Source: Cymodocea nodosa
Taxonomy: Eukaryota; Streptophyta; Magnoliopsida; Alismatales; Cymodoceaceae
DNA length: 64,000 bases
Reading direction: 5' to 3'
Assembly (NCBI GenBank): GCA_036874045.1
Contig: CM072339.1
Coordinates: 17,305,501 to 17,369,500 of the forward strand
The position numbers and the translations under genes are program-made. Below the pieces are notes generated by a model. That model was not told where the DNA came from, ran no database searches, and was given only the letters and a program-made list of their open reading frames with translations. Numbering within the stretch: the stretch's first letter is position 1; each line of letters begins with the position of its first letter. Shown piece by piece: positions 45,975-58,663 of the stretch.

Positions 45975-47937
45975 TGTTTAGAATGAAAAAGTGCATAATA
46001 TTAACGGTTAAATGATGGTGAATTGCATAATATTTAGCTTATCATATGAGAATTAAGCCATTATGTTATAATTGCACTGTTATATGCTTTAATGAAAGAA
46101 TTTGCATAAATTCAGGAAATTAACATTAATTAAGTACATTTCTGAACTGTTAGTAAGTTGCAGGTTTTTAATACTTAAGTATCCAAATTTATGTTATTTT
46201 GGAGAGTTATATTACATGTACCGGATAGTTATGTTTTAAACGCTAAAAGAATATTCAAGTACATAGTAACAACTCGTTCAATTAAAGGTTTAAAGGTGTA
46301 AAAAGTACAAGTAACAACACGTTAAGTTAGTGAGTAAAAATCGTAAGTTGTATATCTAAACTCGTTAAGTTAGAATTATGCACATCTTAAATTTAAATGC
46401 TTTATTATGTCACGTGAGTTGCACATGTTTAACTTGTTAAGTTAGCATAATTATATGTGTTAAGTTAATTGAATATACACTAAGGTAACGCGTTGTGTTA
46501 GTGTTATAGACTTATAAGTTATTTCTTTATTGCATGTGTTTTATAGTTGAATCAACTATAAGTAACTCCGTTGAGTTATCTGTAACTCCACGGACTATTT
46601 ATTTTCTAATATGCCACTGTAGTAGTTGTAGAAACAGGAAATTCGAAGGTAAACCACGATTGCATGTATCACGCAGGAATTCACTCGTGGAATGAAGAAG
46701 AAATCACCATCATTGATATGAATGAAGGAAATCCAACCAATCATTTAAACAAAAGTAGTTATTACGAAAAGAAATATAAAAGAAGAGGAGAAAGACGAAA
46801 AAACTGTGTGTAGAGTGGAGGACCGTGCTAACTGTAGGAAACGTCGAAAGTTCCCTAAAGCTCCACACGACCACCAAAATCACCAACCATTGGAGGTCTA
46901 TGAGGATACTTTCCTAATGTCGGGTTGATTCCGAGCCAAACACGGTGACTGACAACCACTGTGAGGAGTGATCGCGTCACGGGAAGGGAAGCCATTTTCA
47001 CCAAGCACCGACTCATATCTTAGGAGATCGTAAAACTTCTAGCCTTGATTTCAGGTTGATGCCAGTATGTTGAAGAGAATATCATCTTACAATTCTTGAT
47101 TCATGATTCTATAGGGAGAGGAGGCAAGATTGAAAGTAATTAAGTTTTTAATAGTGAAATCGCGTCACATGTAGTGACGGAAGTTTTTACAGTCGATAGA
47201 GATTTTTACATTTCACCTTTCACGCAACTTCAGGAACATATCAAAACAAAAATACCAAAAACAACAAATTATCTATGTTTACATTTAGCATTAAAGTGTT
47301 GTATTGTTTGTTTTGTATTGTGATTAATGTTATCATTGTTAGTATTGTGGATGTTTTTATGTTTGTTTGATTCAGAAAATAGAAAATAGTTTTATTGTTT
47401 ACTGAAATTGATTCATTCTAGATACTTAAAGATTTTAATGGTTACGGTTTGAAATATCTGAATGTTAGTGTTGCTTAATGATAAATTTAATATTAACTAA
47501 CATTAAAAGGCTTAATTGATGTTATTTACAATCGGTGGAATTGCCCAATGGTTGGCTGAATTCCTCTGTAAATAGTAGTATTTAACGAGAAAGGTAGGCT
47601 CGTGGAGTTAACTTAAGTCCACGAGGTTAATCCGTTGAGTTAGCCATAACTCCACAAACTAAGTCCGTTGAGTTAACTGTAACTCAACGGAGTGCTTAAC
47701 TGAACACATATAAACTCCAATATAAAAATCGAAATAGTACACAATTCTTACTCAATTTTTGTGGGATTGACCTATACTTGCACACAAATACAATATACAC
47801 TATGCACTTGTAGTTAAAAATACAAATTGGATTTAATATCTAAATTGTGTGAAAGGTTGTTTTTTACTTCTAAAAGTAATTATTAATATAAGCATAAAAA
47901 CAAATTAAACAAGTTGTCTAGCACTAATGTATAAACA
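45975..47937 (+). repeat. 5' LTR of G2
   Basis: Starts TGTTTAGAATG directly after plastid intron sequence and ends at about TATAAACA. TATA box TATAAA at 46775-46780, followed by the GC-richer leader that in G1 carries the antisense frame. An array of gttgagtta / taactcaac palindromes lies at 47615-47695. Its G-box region (46320-46520) has aactcgttaagttag words like those of the copia C/D LTRs. Confidence 0.85.
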
Positions 47938-48043
47938 AGTTTATGATTTAACTTTTCATAATAATACAAGTTTTCTGGCGCCGCTATATAAACAAGTTTA
48001 TGATTTAACTTTTCACAACAATATAAGTTTTCTAGCACCATTG
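47930..48043 (+). repeat. 57-base tandem duplication spanning LTR end and primer site
   Basis: Units 47930-47986 and 47987-48043 each run from tataaacaagtttatgattt to the start of the primer-binding site. Unit 1 ends with the unmutated tggcgccg; unit 2 has tagcacca and continues into ttgctgggga, so the full primer site (48033-48050) is the mutated one. The tRNA is Asp. Confidence 0.85.
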
Positions 48044-48079
48044 CTGGGGATTGAGAAGCTAAGCAACTGTGAGTGCTGT

Positions 48080-50350
48080 TGTTTGGGTTTTCCCAGCACT
48101 ACACTAGAAAAACTTGGATTTGTTACTTCTGTTTTAACTTAGTTAATTTATCTTTATGCCTATTCTCTCTTTTAGAAGTAAACAAACAACCTTTAATACA
48201 ATTTAGATATTTATTCCAATTTGTACTTTAACTGCAAGTGCACAGTGTCTATTGTATCAGTGTGCAAGTACAGGTCGATCTCACAGGGAATTATTGAAGA
48301 AGTTGAGAACTGTTCGCTTGTTAACAATCAAATTTATATATTCAATAAGCCCTCCATTGACTTATAATTAACTCAACGGACTAAGTTCGTTGAGTTATGG
48401 CTAACTCAACGGACTAACTTCATGGACTTAAGTTAACTCCACGAGCTTGACTTTTCTTTTTTAATACTGTTATTTACAGAGGAATTCGGATAACCATTGG
48501 GCGATTCCACAGATTGTAAATAATATCAATTAAGCTCTTTAATGTTAGTTAACATTGGATTTATCATTAAGCAATACTAACATTCAGATAATTCAAACAG
48601 TAACCATTAAAATCTTTAAGTCTTTTAAACGAACCAATTTCAGTAAACTGTAAAACTAAAATAAACATAAAACAATCACAACACTAACAAAGATAACATT
48701 AATCACGATACAACACAAACAATACAACACTCAAATACAACATACAAACATAGATAAATTGTTTTTGGTATTTTTGTTTTAATATGAACATGGAAATGGG
48801 CGATAGGTGAAATGTAAAGTAATCTCACTTGACAGTAAATACTTCCGACACTACTTGCAACGCGATTACACCACTGAAAATTAAACCACTTACAATTTTG
48901 TCTCCTCTCCCTATAGAATCACGAGTCCAGAATTGCAAGATGATCTCCTCTTCAGCATACAGGCATCAACCCGAAGCCAAGGCTAAAAGCTTTACGATCT
49001 CCTGAAATATGAGTCGGCGCTTGGTGAAAATGGCTTCCCTTCCCGCGACGCGATCACTTCTCACAGTGGTTGTCAGGCACTGTGTTTGGCTTGAAATCAA
49101 CCCGACATCAGGCAAGTATCCTCACAAGCCTCCGATGGTTGGTGATTATGGTGGTGATGATGATGGTTGGTGTGGTACTTCAGAGAATTGCGACGCTCAT
49201 CCGCCTCTGCACACACTGTCCGTCCATCGATCACAAACTTCTTCTTTTTTTCTTCTTTTCTTTTATATTTCTTTAATAATAACTGTTTCTGCTTGAATGG
49301 TCGGTTGGATTTCCTTCATTCATATCAACGGTGATGCTTTCTTCTCCCTGTGCGATTGAATTCCTGCGTGATACGTGCAAATGTGGTTTTTCTCTTCCAA
49401 CTATCTGTTCCTGCAACCGCTACAGTGGCATATTAGAAAATATAAAGAAATAAGCTACTAACATAATGCGTTACCTTAGTGTATATTCATGTAACTCAAC
49501 GCGTACAGTTATGCTAACTTAACGAGTTAAACATGTGCATCTCACGTGATATACTAAATCATTTAAATTCAACACATGCATAAATTTAACTATCCGATGC
49601 TCAGGTGCATTTTAGATACTTATAAACTTAACTATCCGATGCTCAGATGCATTTCGGATAGTTACTAATAACTCACCAATATATAACTTAAGTAAATCTA
49701 CCAAATCTCAACACATGTCAGCAGCAGTTTAATCATAAAATAACATTTCGGAGAGTTACAGGTCTAACTATCCGATACTCAGATGCATTTCGGATAGTTA
49801 CAGCTAACTCACTGAAAATCCACTTAAGTCAATTTCCCAGAACATGACACGTGTCCTCAACTATTTTATACATAAAAAGAGATTTCGGAGAGTTACAGGG
49901 ATAACTATCCGATGCCCAGCTGCAATTTAGGATAGTTATAGATAACTCACTGAAAGTTCACTTAAGTCATTCATTATGGTTTCGACACGTGTACTTCAGG
50001 AAATAATAAAATATTCTCTCAAAACATAACTGTTCGGCAATTTAAACATAACTATCTGATACATATTCGGTCTGTTAAACATAACTGTCCGAATTTGTTC
50101 GGTATGTTAAACATAACTATCTGAAATATCAGAAAATTCGAATACTTAAGAATTTCACAGCCTGCAACTTATCGACAGTTCATAAATGTACTAAATTAAC
50201 ATTAATTCCCCCAAATTAAGCAGATTCTTCAATTAAAGCATATAATAGTGTAATTATAACATAATGGCTTAATTCTTATATGATAAGCTAAATATTATGC
50301 AATTAACTATCATTTAACCGTTAATAATATGCACTTTTTCATTCTAAATA
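48080..50350 (-). mobile_element. Solo LTR of the gypsy family inside G2
   Basis: Complete LTR reading TGTTTGGG...TTCTAAATA on plus (minus-oriented), 2271 bases, flanked by the target duplication GCTGT (48075-48079 and 50351-50355). It separates G2's primer site from its gag-pol. It is about 260 bases longer than the G1 LTRs because of extra cassette sequence at 49550-49980. It carries the antisense open frame at 49009-49296 and the spaced palindrome cassette at 49746-49910. Confidence 0.93.
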
Positions 50351-50383
50351 GCTGTTTTGTTTTAATAGTAGAGAGAGTGTTGT

Positions 50384-51745
50384 GTGTTTTATTTTATAAT
50401 TGAGAATATGGTATATGCTTATGTTCAAAGATTTCTGAAACCTGTAGTTAGCATATGTAAATTCTGCAATTTGGATGGTCACGACATCTCTAATTGTTTG
50501 AAATTGAGACGACTACAAATGGTTAGATCACATGAACAACAAATGAATTATATTCGATATAATAGAGCTGAGTATGAAAAACCTATAGTTTACCTAACTA
50601 ATGGTCAGTTTAGAACATGTAATATGTTAAGAGACAAGGAAGTTTGTGATAGGTATGATAGACTAGAGCGTAGCTTAGACCAAAACATGGACAAACTGGA
50701 ACAATACATGTATCAGCAACAAGAAGTCAACCAATTAAACTATAAGGAAGAATATACAGAACCTAAAATTGATATTATATATGAAACTGAAAAAACCATA
50801 ATGAAAATTGATCAAAAATTGAATGTAATGAGATTAGATGACTTGGAAAGAAAACTAAAAACATTGGATGAATTTACAATGAAATTACAAGTTATGCAAT
50901 AGGAAAACACAAATGAAAACTTTAATATTACAGATTTGCATAATTTGCAAGACATACAAACAAAAGAAAATACCAATGCAATGGCATTTAAAGAATGTAA
51001 GTTAAAACTGAAAAAAATTGAAGATTGAAATTATGAAAATGAAATACAAGAGCATCATGAAAGTAATGAAAATTTGGAAGATATATGTATGACATTAAGA
51101 TCTAGAACTGATATACCACCAAGAATTCAAAAAGAAAGTAATATGAAGGTGGATAAGAACCAAATTCAAAAGGATAATGAAAATGTAATATTAGAAAATT
51201 TAGAAATCAATGAAGAAAAAATTGAATCTGAAAATGAGACTAAAAATGATCAAATGAATGTAATGAAAGACAAAAAATCTTGTAAATCACAATCATTAGC
51301 ACCCTATCTTAAAAGATTACAACAAACATTTCCTAAAAAATTAGAGAAATTTTTGAAAAAGTACCAGTTAACATTCCTTTGTTGCAAAAAATGTCACCTT
51401 GTGCTAAATTTCTTAAGGATTGGTGTACTAAGAAAAGAGAGCGAAATGTTTTAAGGAAAGTCTTTTTAGCTGAGCAAAGTAGTTCCCTATTTCTATCACA
51501 AATTCCTATAAAGTTATCTGATCCTAGAATCCCTATTATATCATGCACCATAGGAAATACCATTCTAGAAAGAACCTTAATAGACTTAGGTGTAGGTATA
51601 AATGTTATACCGAGTGATATATTTGTATCCTTAGGATTAGAAGGCTTAATCCCTACTAGAACTGTTATTCAATTAGCTAATAGAAGTATAAGATACCCTA
51701 GAGGTAAAATAGAGGATGTCCTAATTAAAATTAAAACTTCATATA
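50384..51745 (+). pseudogene. Zinc-knuckle half of gag plus protease, G2
   Basis: Counterpart of G1 19790-21211. A knuckle CKFCNLDGHDISNCLKL lies at residues 24-40, followed by a charged coiled-coil-like stretch, TLRSRTDIPPRIQ (51090) and the protease with LIDLGVGINVIPSDIFVSLG (51570-51630). The usual DxGA active-site triad reads DLGVG here, a further loss. Frame changes occur near 51365 and 51745, plus stops at 50900 and 51026. No capsid domain lies upstream. Confidence 0.85.
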
Positions 51746-54700
51746 TCCTATTGATATTATGATTTTGGATTCCCAACAAATTAAGCATCAAAATCATGAT
51801 ACATCTTTAATTTTGGAAATGCCATTTTTAGCAACATCAGGGGCTATTATAAATTGTAAAACTGGAGTGATGAAGTTAGCATATGGTAATGAGGATACTC
51901 AATTAAACATTTTCAAACTAGAAAAGTTTGAAGAGTTAGAAATGTCCTTACATACTATAGACTTTTTAGAGGATGAAAGAGATATGCTAAATGATATGAT
52001 TCAAGAAGAATTAAATAGGCAACTAAATTCTGAAACTTTAGAAGTAAGTGAAAGCATAAATGTAGAAGGAGATCAAGAAGAGATTTATATAGAAGATGAA
52101 AATGTTCAATTAGAAGCTCTAGCTTTTGATGGCCAACATTTAGATTTAAAACATTTACCTCCTAAATTAACCTATATATTTTTGGAAGAAAAACGAACAT
52201 GTCCAATCATTATTGCTTCAGATTTAAACGAGGATCAAATTTCTAAATTAAAAGTAGTAAAAACTTATAAAGAAACAAAAGGATGGACTATGACTGATAT
52301 AAAAGGGTTAAGTGCAACTTTATACTATCAACACATATATTTAGAAGAGAACGCTAAACTAGTTAGAATTCTTAAGAGGAGATTAAATCCAAACCTTAAA
52401 GTAGTTAAGAAAGAAATAGTGAAATGGTTATATAATGACATAATTTATCTGATTTCTGATAGCTCATGGGTTAGTCCAATCCATGTAGTTCCGAAGAAAT
52501 TAGGATTAACAGTTAGTAGGAATGAAAGTCAGAACTTGATACCTACTAGAATTCAATCAGGTTGGAGAGTGTGTATAGACTATAGAAAGCTAAATGTTGT
52601 GACTAGGAAAGATCATTTTCCCTTACCTTTTATAGATCAAATGCTAGAGCAATTAGCAAGGCAAGAATATTTTTACTTCCTAGACGGGTATTCAAGATAT
52701 AACCAAGTTCTAGTAGCATTAGAGGATCAAGAGAAAACAACTTTCACCTGTCCTAATGGAACTTATGCTTTTAAGAGAATGTCATTCAGATTATGCAATG
52801 CACCAACCACCTTTCAAAGGTGTATGTAGGGCATATTCACTAGAATGACTGAAGACTTTTTAGAAATATTTATGGATGATTTTACTATATATGGAACTTC
52901 ATATGAAGTGTGTTTAAAGAATTTAGACCAAGTATTAAGACGTTGTGTGGAAAAAAATCTAGTTCTAAATTAGGAAAAATGTCACTTCATGGTTAAACAA
53001 GGAATAGTCTTGGGACATGTTGTTTCAAAGAAAGGGTTGGAAGTAGATAAAGTTAAAATAGAAGTAATTTCTAATCTACCAGAACCTAAATTAGTAAAAG
53101 ATATTAGATCATTTCTAGGACACGCTGGATTTTATAGAAGATTTATAAATGATTTTAGCAAAATAGCTAGACCTTTAACTAATCTATTAAAAGATGTCCC
53201 ATTCAACTTTGATAAAAATTTGCAAGAAACATTTTTCAAGCTTAAAACTAGCTTAATTTCAACTCCTATAATACAAGCACCTGATTGGAGCCATCCATTT
53301 GAATTAATGTGCGATGCATCTGATTTTGCTGTAGGAGCAGTGTTGGGATAGAAGATAGAAAAATCTCCTAGAGTGATTCATTATGCAAGCAAAACATTAA
53401 ATGATGCTTAAGTTAATTATACAACTACTGAAAAAGAGTTGTTAACTATTGTGTTTGCCTTAGAAAAGTTTAGATCATATCTGATTGGAGCTAAAGTGAT
53501 AGTATACACGGATCATTCAGCTTTAAAACACCTAATAGCAAAGAAAGAGACTAAACCTAGATTGATCCCATGGATATTATTATTACAAGAATTTGATCTA
53601 GAAATTAAAGATAAAAAAGGTTGTGAGAATGTAGTAGTAAATCATTTATCAAGAATACAAATACAAAAATCAAATATTGAAATTAAGGATAATTTTCTTA
53701 ATGAACAATTAATGACCATCAACACAATACCTTGGTATGTTGACATAGTTAATTATTTAGTTATTAGTTTAACACCTAAGGATTGGAATAGACAAGATAA
53801 GAAATTATTCTTTTCAATAGTAAAATATTACTATTGGGAAGACCCATACTTATTTAAGAAATGTCCTAATCTAGTCCTAAGGAGGTGTGTTCTAGAAACT
53901 GAATATCAGAGCATATTGTCTTTCTACCATGACCAAACATGTGGAGGGCATTTTGGTTCAAGGAAAACTGCTGCAAAAATTCTGCAATGTGAATTTTATT
54001 GGCCAACACTATTCAAAGATGCTCATAAATACTACTTAAGTTGTTTAAGATGTCAACAAATAGGAAGAATATCAAAGAGGAATATGATGCCTCTAAATCT
54101 TATTGTTGAGGTTGAAATCTTTGATGTTTGGGGAATAGATTTTATGGGTCCATTTCCTATGTCTAATCAATTTAATTATATATTGTTAAGGGTGGATTAT
54201 GTATCTAAATGGATAGAAGCTATTCCTACAAAAACTAATGACAACAAAGTGGTAATACATTTCATAAGAACTAATATAATTACTAGATTTGGAATACTTA
54301 AAGCTATTATTAGTGATAGAGGAACTCATTTCTGTAATAGAAGTTTTGAAGCCTTAATGAAGAAATATGGAGTAAATCATAAAATTGCAACATGATATCA
54401 TCCGCAAACAAGTGGACAAGTAGAAAGTGCAAACAAATAAATTAAGTTAATCTTAGAAAAAGTAGTAAATCCTACTAAAAAAGATTAGGCTAATAGATTA
54501 ATCGATGCACTTTGGGCTTATAGAACTATTTATAAGACAAGCTTAGGTATGTCACCTTTTAGACTAGTATATAGAAAAAGTTGTCATTTACCAGCTAAAA
54601 TTGAACACAGCTTATTGGGCATTAAAAACTCTAGACACTAATTTAAATCAAGCTGCTGAAAACAGGAAAATGCAATTGATTGAATTAGAAGAATTTAGGA

Positions 54701-55032
54701 ATGAAGCTTATTTGAAAATTGTAAGAGAAAAAGAGAAAATGAAGTTCTAGCATGACAAAAAAATTATTCCAAAAACCTTTGAAATAGGACAAGAAGTATA
54801 TCTTTACATGACTAGACTCCATAACCATCTAAGAAAATTAAGATCTAGATGGGTAGGACCTTATATAATTTGAAATATTTATTCCTATGGAGCTATTGAA
54901 ATTGAAAATCCTAAAAATTAGAATATATTTAAAGTAAATAGACAAAGACTAAGACCTATTCTTAAAATTCCAAAAAGTTCCTTTGGAATTATAGAAGAAG
55001 TAAGAGTAAAGGACTACTCAAGCTTTACTTAG
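51745..55032 (+). pseudogene. gypsy pol of G2: RT, RNase H, integrase
   Basis: One frame from 51759 to about 54570 interrupted by nonsense codons, with a possible small frame change before the integrase tail. RT: CIDYRKLNVVTRKDHFPLPF, LDGYSRYNQ and IFMDDFTIYG (52868-52895). RNase [25 protein letters not shown]. Integrase: [15 protein letters not shown]...[24 protein letters not shown], then HPQTSGQVESANK. Many stops correspond to Gln, Trp, Arg or Ser codons in G1 (for example cag to tag at 52828 and 53348, tgg to tag near 52972 and 54485). It ends DYSSFT at 55032. Confidence 0.9.
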
Positions 55033-55773
55033 TAAGAAATTATCTAAGTATTTACTAAAAAAATAAAAAACTTATTTAAACATAGTCACGATTCAACCGA
55101 AAGAAATTATCAGTTTTACCGAAACATATATTAAAAGAAAAAAATTGTTGCGGTTCAACCGATAGAATCCATTAGTCAGACCAAAACAAAAAACATAAAA
55201 AAATCTATATATTATATTAAGTAAAATGTCAATTTTATCGAAGCATAGTATCGATTCAATCAGTATAAAAAAAGAAAGAAAGTATTTAATTGCAGTTCGA
55301 CCGAGGAAATAACGGTTTGACTAAAATTCTAACATGTTGAAAAATTAAGAATCGGTTAGATCGAAAATTCTTCGATCTTGGCGAAAGTAAAAATTATTAT
55401 TATAAGTATTTTTATTAGTTATAACTTTATGGGAGATCTGTTGAGTTACGCTTAACTCAACGAACTTATTCCATTGAGTCTAGAATAAGTTAATAAACTT
55501 ACTCCATTGAGTTAACTATAACTCAACGGAGTACTGTAGTTAAGTCCATGGACTAAGTTCGTGGAGTTACGATGAGTTAATCGTAACTCCACAGAGAAGT
55601 GAGTGAGAGAGTGAGAGTTTGCGTGGGAAAATGACTCGATTACCCGCCTAAAACTTAAGGTTTATTTATACTAAAACTTAGGATTTTGGGGCATTATCTG
55701 CAGAATCATTTAGAACTAAGAGTAGTAGAGATCAGAGTGATTCTGTTCCATTTCGTCACACCATGAAGACAAG
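55033..55773 (+). repeat. Non-coding arrays after integrase in G2
   Basis: 55080-55390 holds cggttcaaccga-type words like the 126-base repeat of G1 but more diverged. 55433-55600 holds gttgagttac / taactcaac palindromes and gtggagttac words. The stretch 55600-55773 leads into the accessory ORF; a weak TATA-like tttatttatac lies near 55661. Confidence 0.7.
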
Positions 55774-58014
55774 ATGACACTTGAGTTCTAGGAGGAAGTT
55801 GACACCACAAGATTTCTCAAAGAATCAGAAGAGTAGCATACGAGACAAAAGATCAAGAACACAACACGGGAAAAAGAACTAGAAAAGGTAAAATCTGACA
55901 TCTTCTACTAGAGGAAAGTTTTAGTAGATTTAGATATTAGAATACCTCAGATTGTAGAAACAAGGATTAAAGTAGCAATAGAAGTAGTAGTAAATAGAGA
56001 AAGAAAAATAAGACCAAACAACAAGGTTTCCCTAGAGTTAATCTGACGCAAGTCCAGATTATGGTTCATACGACATATTAGTGGACATGCCTAGTGGGTA
56101 ATCTGGGAACAATAGAGGAAAGCAGCTGAAGAACCTACAGCTGCAAAGCTGACTACTAAAAAACCAACAACAATAGAACAAGCAGGACCTTCAGTTCCAC
56201 TAATAGAGCCATTACCATGAGTAACATTTGCTTGGCCGAGAACTGAAGAAGAAGATAAAGAGTTTGCTAGCTTGGTCAAAATAGCAAAAGACCAAGGAGA
56301 TGACGAAGAAATGGCTATGGCCAAGGCACATATTCTGTATGATACCATAAAGAAAAAGTAGGCTGAAGAAAAGTTGAGGGCCTAGTATAAAATTAAAGTA
56401 GACCAGCATTAGGAAGCAACTAGATCAATGGCTGCAAAAGAAACTGAAGTTGGTCCTTCAAGACCAATAATTATAGAAAGAGTAAAACAAGAAGAGCCAG
56501 TACCTATGGCTTAAGGGCCTGTAGAGCCTATTTTTGTAGATTTAATCTCAGAGGAGGAAGAGGAAGACCAGGCACAGCTATTGAGAAGAAAGAAAGGAAA
56601 AGAGATAATGTCTGAAGCTCTAGCAGAGATTAAATCTGAGTCTATAATATCAATTGGGCCTAAAGAGCCCATTTTTGTAGACCTACTATCCAAATCTAAA
56701 GAGGCGTAGGAGCAGTAGCAGCAAGAGTAAATAGAAGAAGAAAAATAGGCTGAAATTAGTCTACAGCTTGTACAAACAGAAGAAACTGAAATCAAGGCAG
56801 AAGCTGATTTGCCCGTGACTCCATCCCAATCTACCACAGAATCAGAAAGAACAGTGACAATGCAGATTGGTAGTTAGGAGGAAGAAGAAAGAGAAGAAAT
56901 TGAACAAGAAGCAAAACAAAAGCACCAGGAACAAGAAGGAAATATCTCGACAGATTCCACTAAAGAGGGAGAGACTCCTCAGCAAAGTTTTGAGAGGATT
57001 CAAGAAAGAAGAGTGGAGAGTTTTGCTGGCTCTCCACCACATATAGTAAGAGAGGCTGAAATGCAGGAATCCCTAGATCATTTCCAACAAATTTAGGTTT
57101 AGCACATTGAAGAAGAAATTCAAGAACAAACCCCTCTAGAGCAACAAATTCAAATTCCTAACTTGGCTGAAGTAACAGTTATGAATGAAGTACACTTTTG
57201 GAGTCAGGAAGCATATAATAAATATCAAGAGATTAGGAGTTATGATATTATATATAGTAGACAAGTAAATTGGGACGGTATGAATGACATTAAAGAATTA
57301 TTTGAGTTCTAGGGTCTACTATAATTTATTTCTCAACAGAGAGGGCATGCTGTATATGAAAATTTAGTGCCCTATTTTTATGCAAACTTGAGACAAGAAG
57401 AAGGAAATTTAATTTCCAACATGGAAGAAGTTAATGTACAGATAACACTAGAGCTTCTCTACAATATTTTTGGAGTGAAAAATGAAGGGATAGAAATTCT
57501 GGACAGCACAATTGCAGTCGAGTAGACAGAACAAGAAATGAAAGATAGTTTAGCTATCAATCCTAGTGTGCCATTATTAAACAGATTGAAGCACTTAAAT
57601 GGTAAAGCACACATGGTAGCTAACATTTTAATTAAAAATGTCTACCAACGACAAGGCCATGATATTAAACTAAGTCAGTTTGTTAAATGGGCCACATATG
57701 CAGTTGTGAACAGAATTCAAATTAATTGGTATAAAGTTTTTATCTTCAAGTTGAGAGCAACAAAGAAGAAACTATTTTATGGAGATCTGATTCCACTACT
57801 GATGGTGGATAGTATTGACTTCACGAAATGGACATCCAAAAGGATAAAATCTAGAGTCATTTCAGTGAAGGAATACAAAAATTACAATGCTGCAGCTATT
57901 GAGATATTTGGACCTTCTAGAGACATTATAGGAGCTGTTGAACAGATAAATCAATTAGAACAACAACTAGAAAAGCTCTAGAAGGAAGTAGATGAACTTA
58001 GGAAAAAGGACTAA
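55774..58014 (+). pseudogene. Accessory ORF downstream of pol in G2
   Basis: A 747-codon frame from ATG 55774 to TAA 58012-58014 with no frameshift but about 22 in-frame stops, 17 of them TAG. N-terminal third: charged. Middle: Glu/Gln/Lys/Pro-rich acidic linker (56100-57170). C-terminal 270 residues: a domain with DIKELFEF, LELLYNIFGVKNEGIEI, VYQRQGHDIKLSQFVKWATY and VNRIQINWYKVFIFKLRATK, KKLFYGD, ending in a short coiled coil. It aligns along its length with the C-terminal domain of the accessory ORF in copia element D (32951-33883). It resembles the putative plant transposon protein domain. There is no membrane or signal segment. Absent from G1. Confidence 0.82.
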
Positions 58015-58663
58015 ATGTATTGTTCATCTACTTACACTTGTATTGAAATATATTTGACTATATGTAAATGTAAACTATTTATATAAATGAATGTTTGAAC
58101 TTCAGATGTTTTTGAATTTGTGTTTATGAATGAATGATATAATTGAGAACTGTATTGAATTGAATATTATATAACTGTTTAAAGATGTGCAAGACTATTT
58201 AAAAGTTTTACAATTTTATTAAAGACATGATTAAATGCACGATAATTGGTTAATGCTTGAATATATCTGCATATTGAAAAGTAAAATGTAAATTCTACAT
58301 AACAGGAAATGAACTGTAAGTTAAATATGCATATATTGTTCAGATTTAAATGAGTTTAAATTAGAATGACATGTATTTAACTTTAATTAAGTTAACAAAA
58401 TGTAGAGAAAAAAAAATATAGAAATTAATACAAGGAGTAAGTTTTAGAAAAATTTGCTAAGTGTTAACTCAACGAAGTAAGTCCATTGAGTTAACCTTAA
58501 CTCCGTGAGGTCAATAATAAAATATAAGGTCACTCCGTTGAGTTAGCTGTAACTCAATGAAGTTAGTTTATGGAGTTACAAACAATCACCAAAGCTAGTC
58601 CGTTGAGTTAACTATAACTCAACAAGGTTAGTTCGTGGATTAAGCTGAATAGTTATTCTTTTA
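58015..58663 (+). repeat. Spacer and palindrome array before displaced gag in G2
   Basis: 58015-58440 is AT-rich with no gene and matches G1 15470-15930. 58447-58640 is an array of gttaactcaacg / cgttgagttaac / gtggagttac inverted words. Confidence 0.75.

Noticed and set aside
56091..57042. Several minus-strand open frames (for example 56511-56837, 56842-57042)
   Set aside because: They are shadows of the plus-strand acidic linker of G2's accessory ORF, whose Glu/Lys-rich codons leave the complement free of stops.
55774..58014. Envelope-like gene
   Set aside because: Downstream ORFs in Athila and SIRE elements are often called env-like, but here no signal peptide, transmembrane segment or cleavage site is seen in either the gypsy or the copia version.
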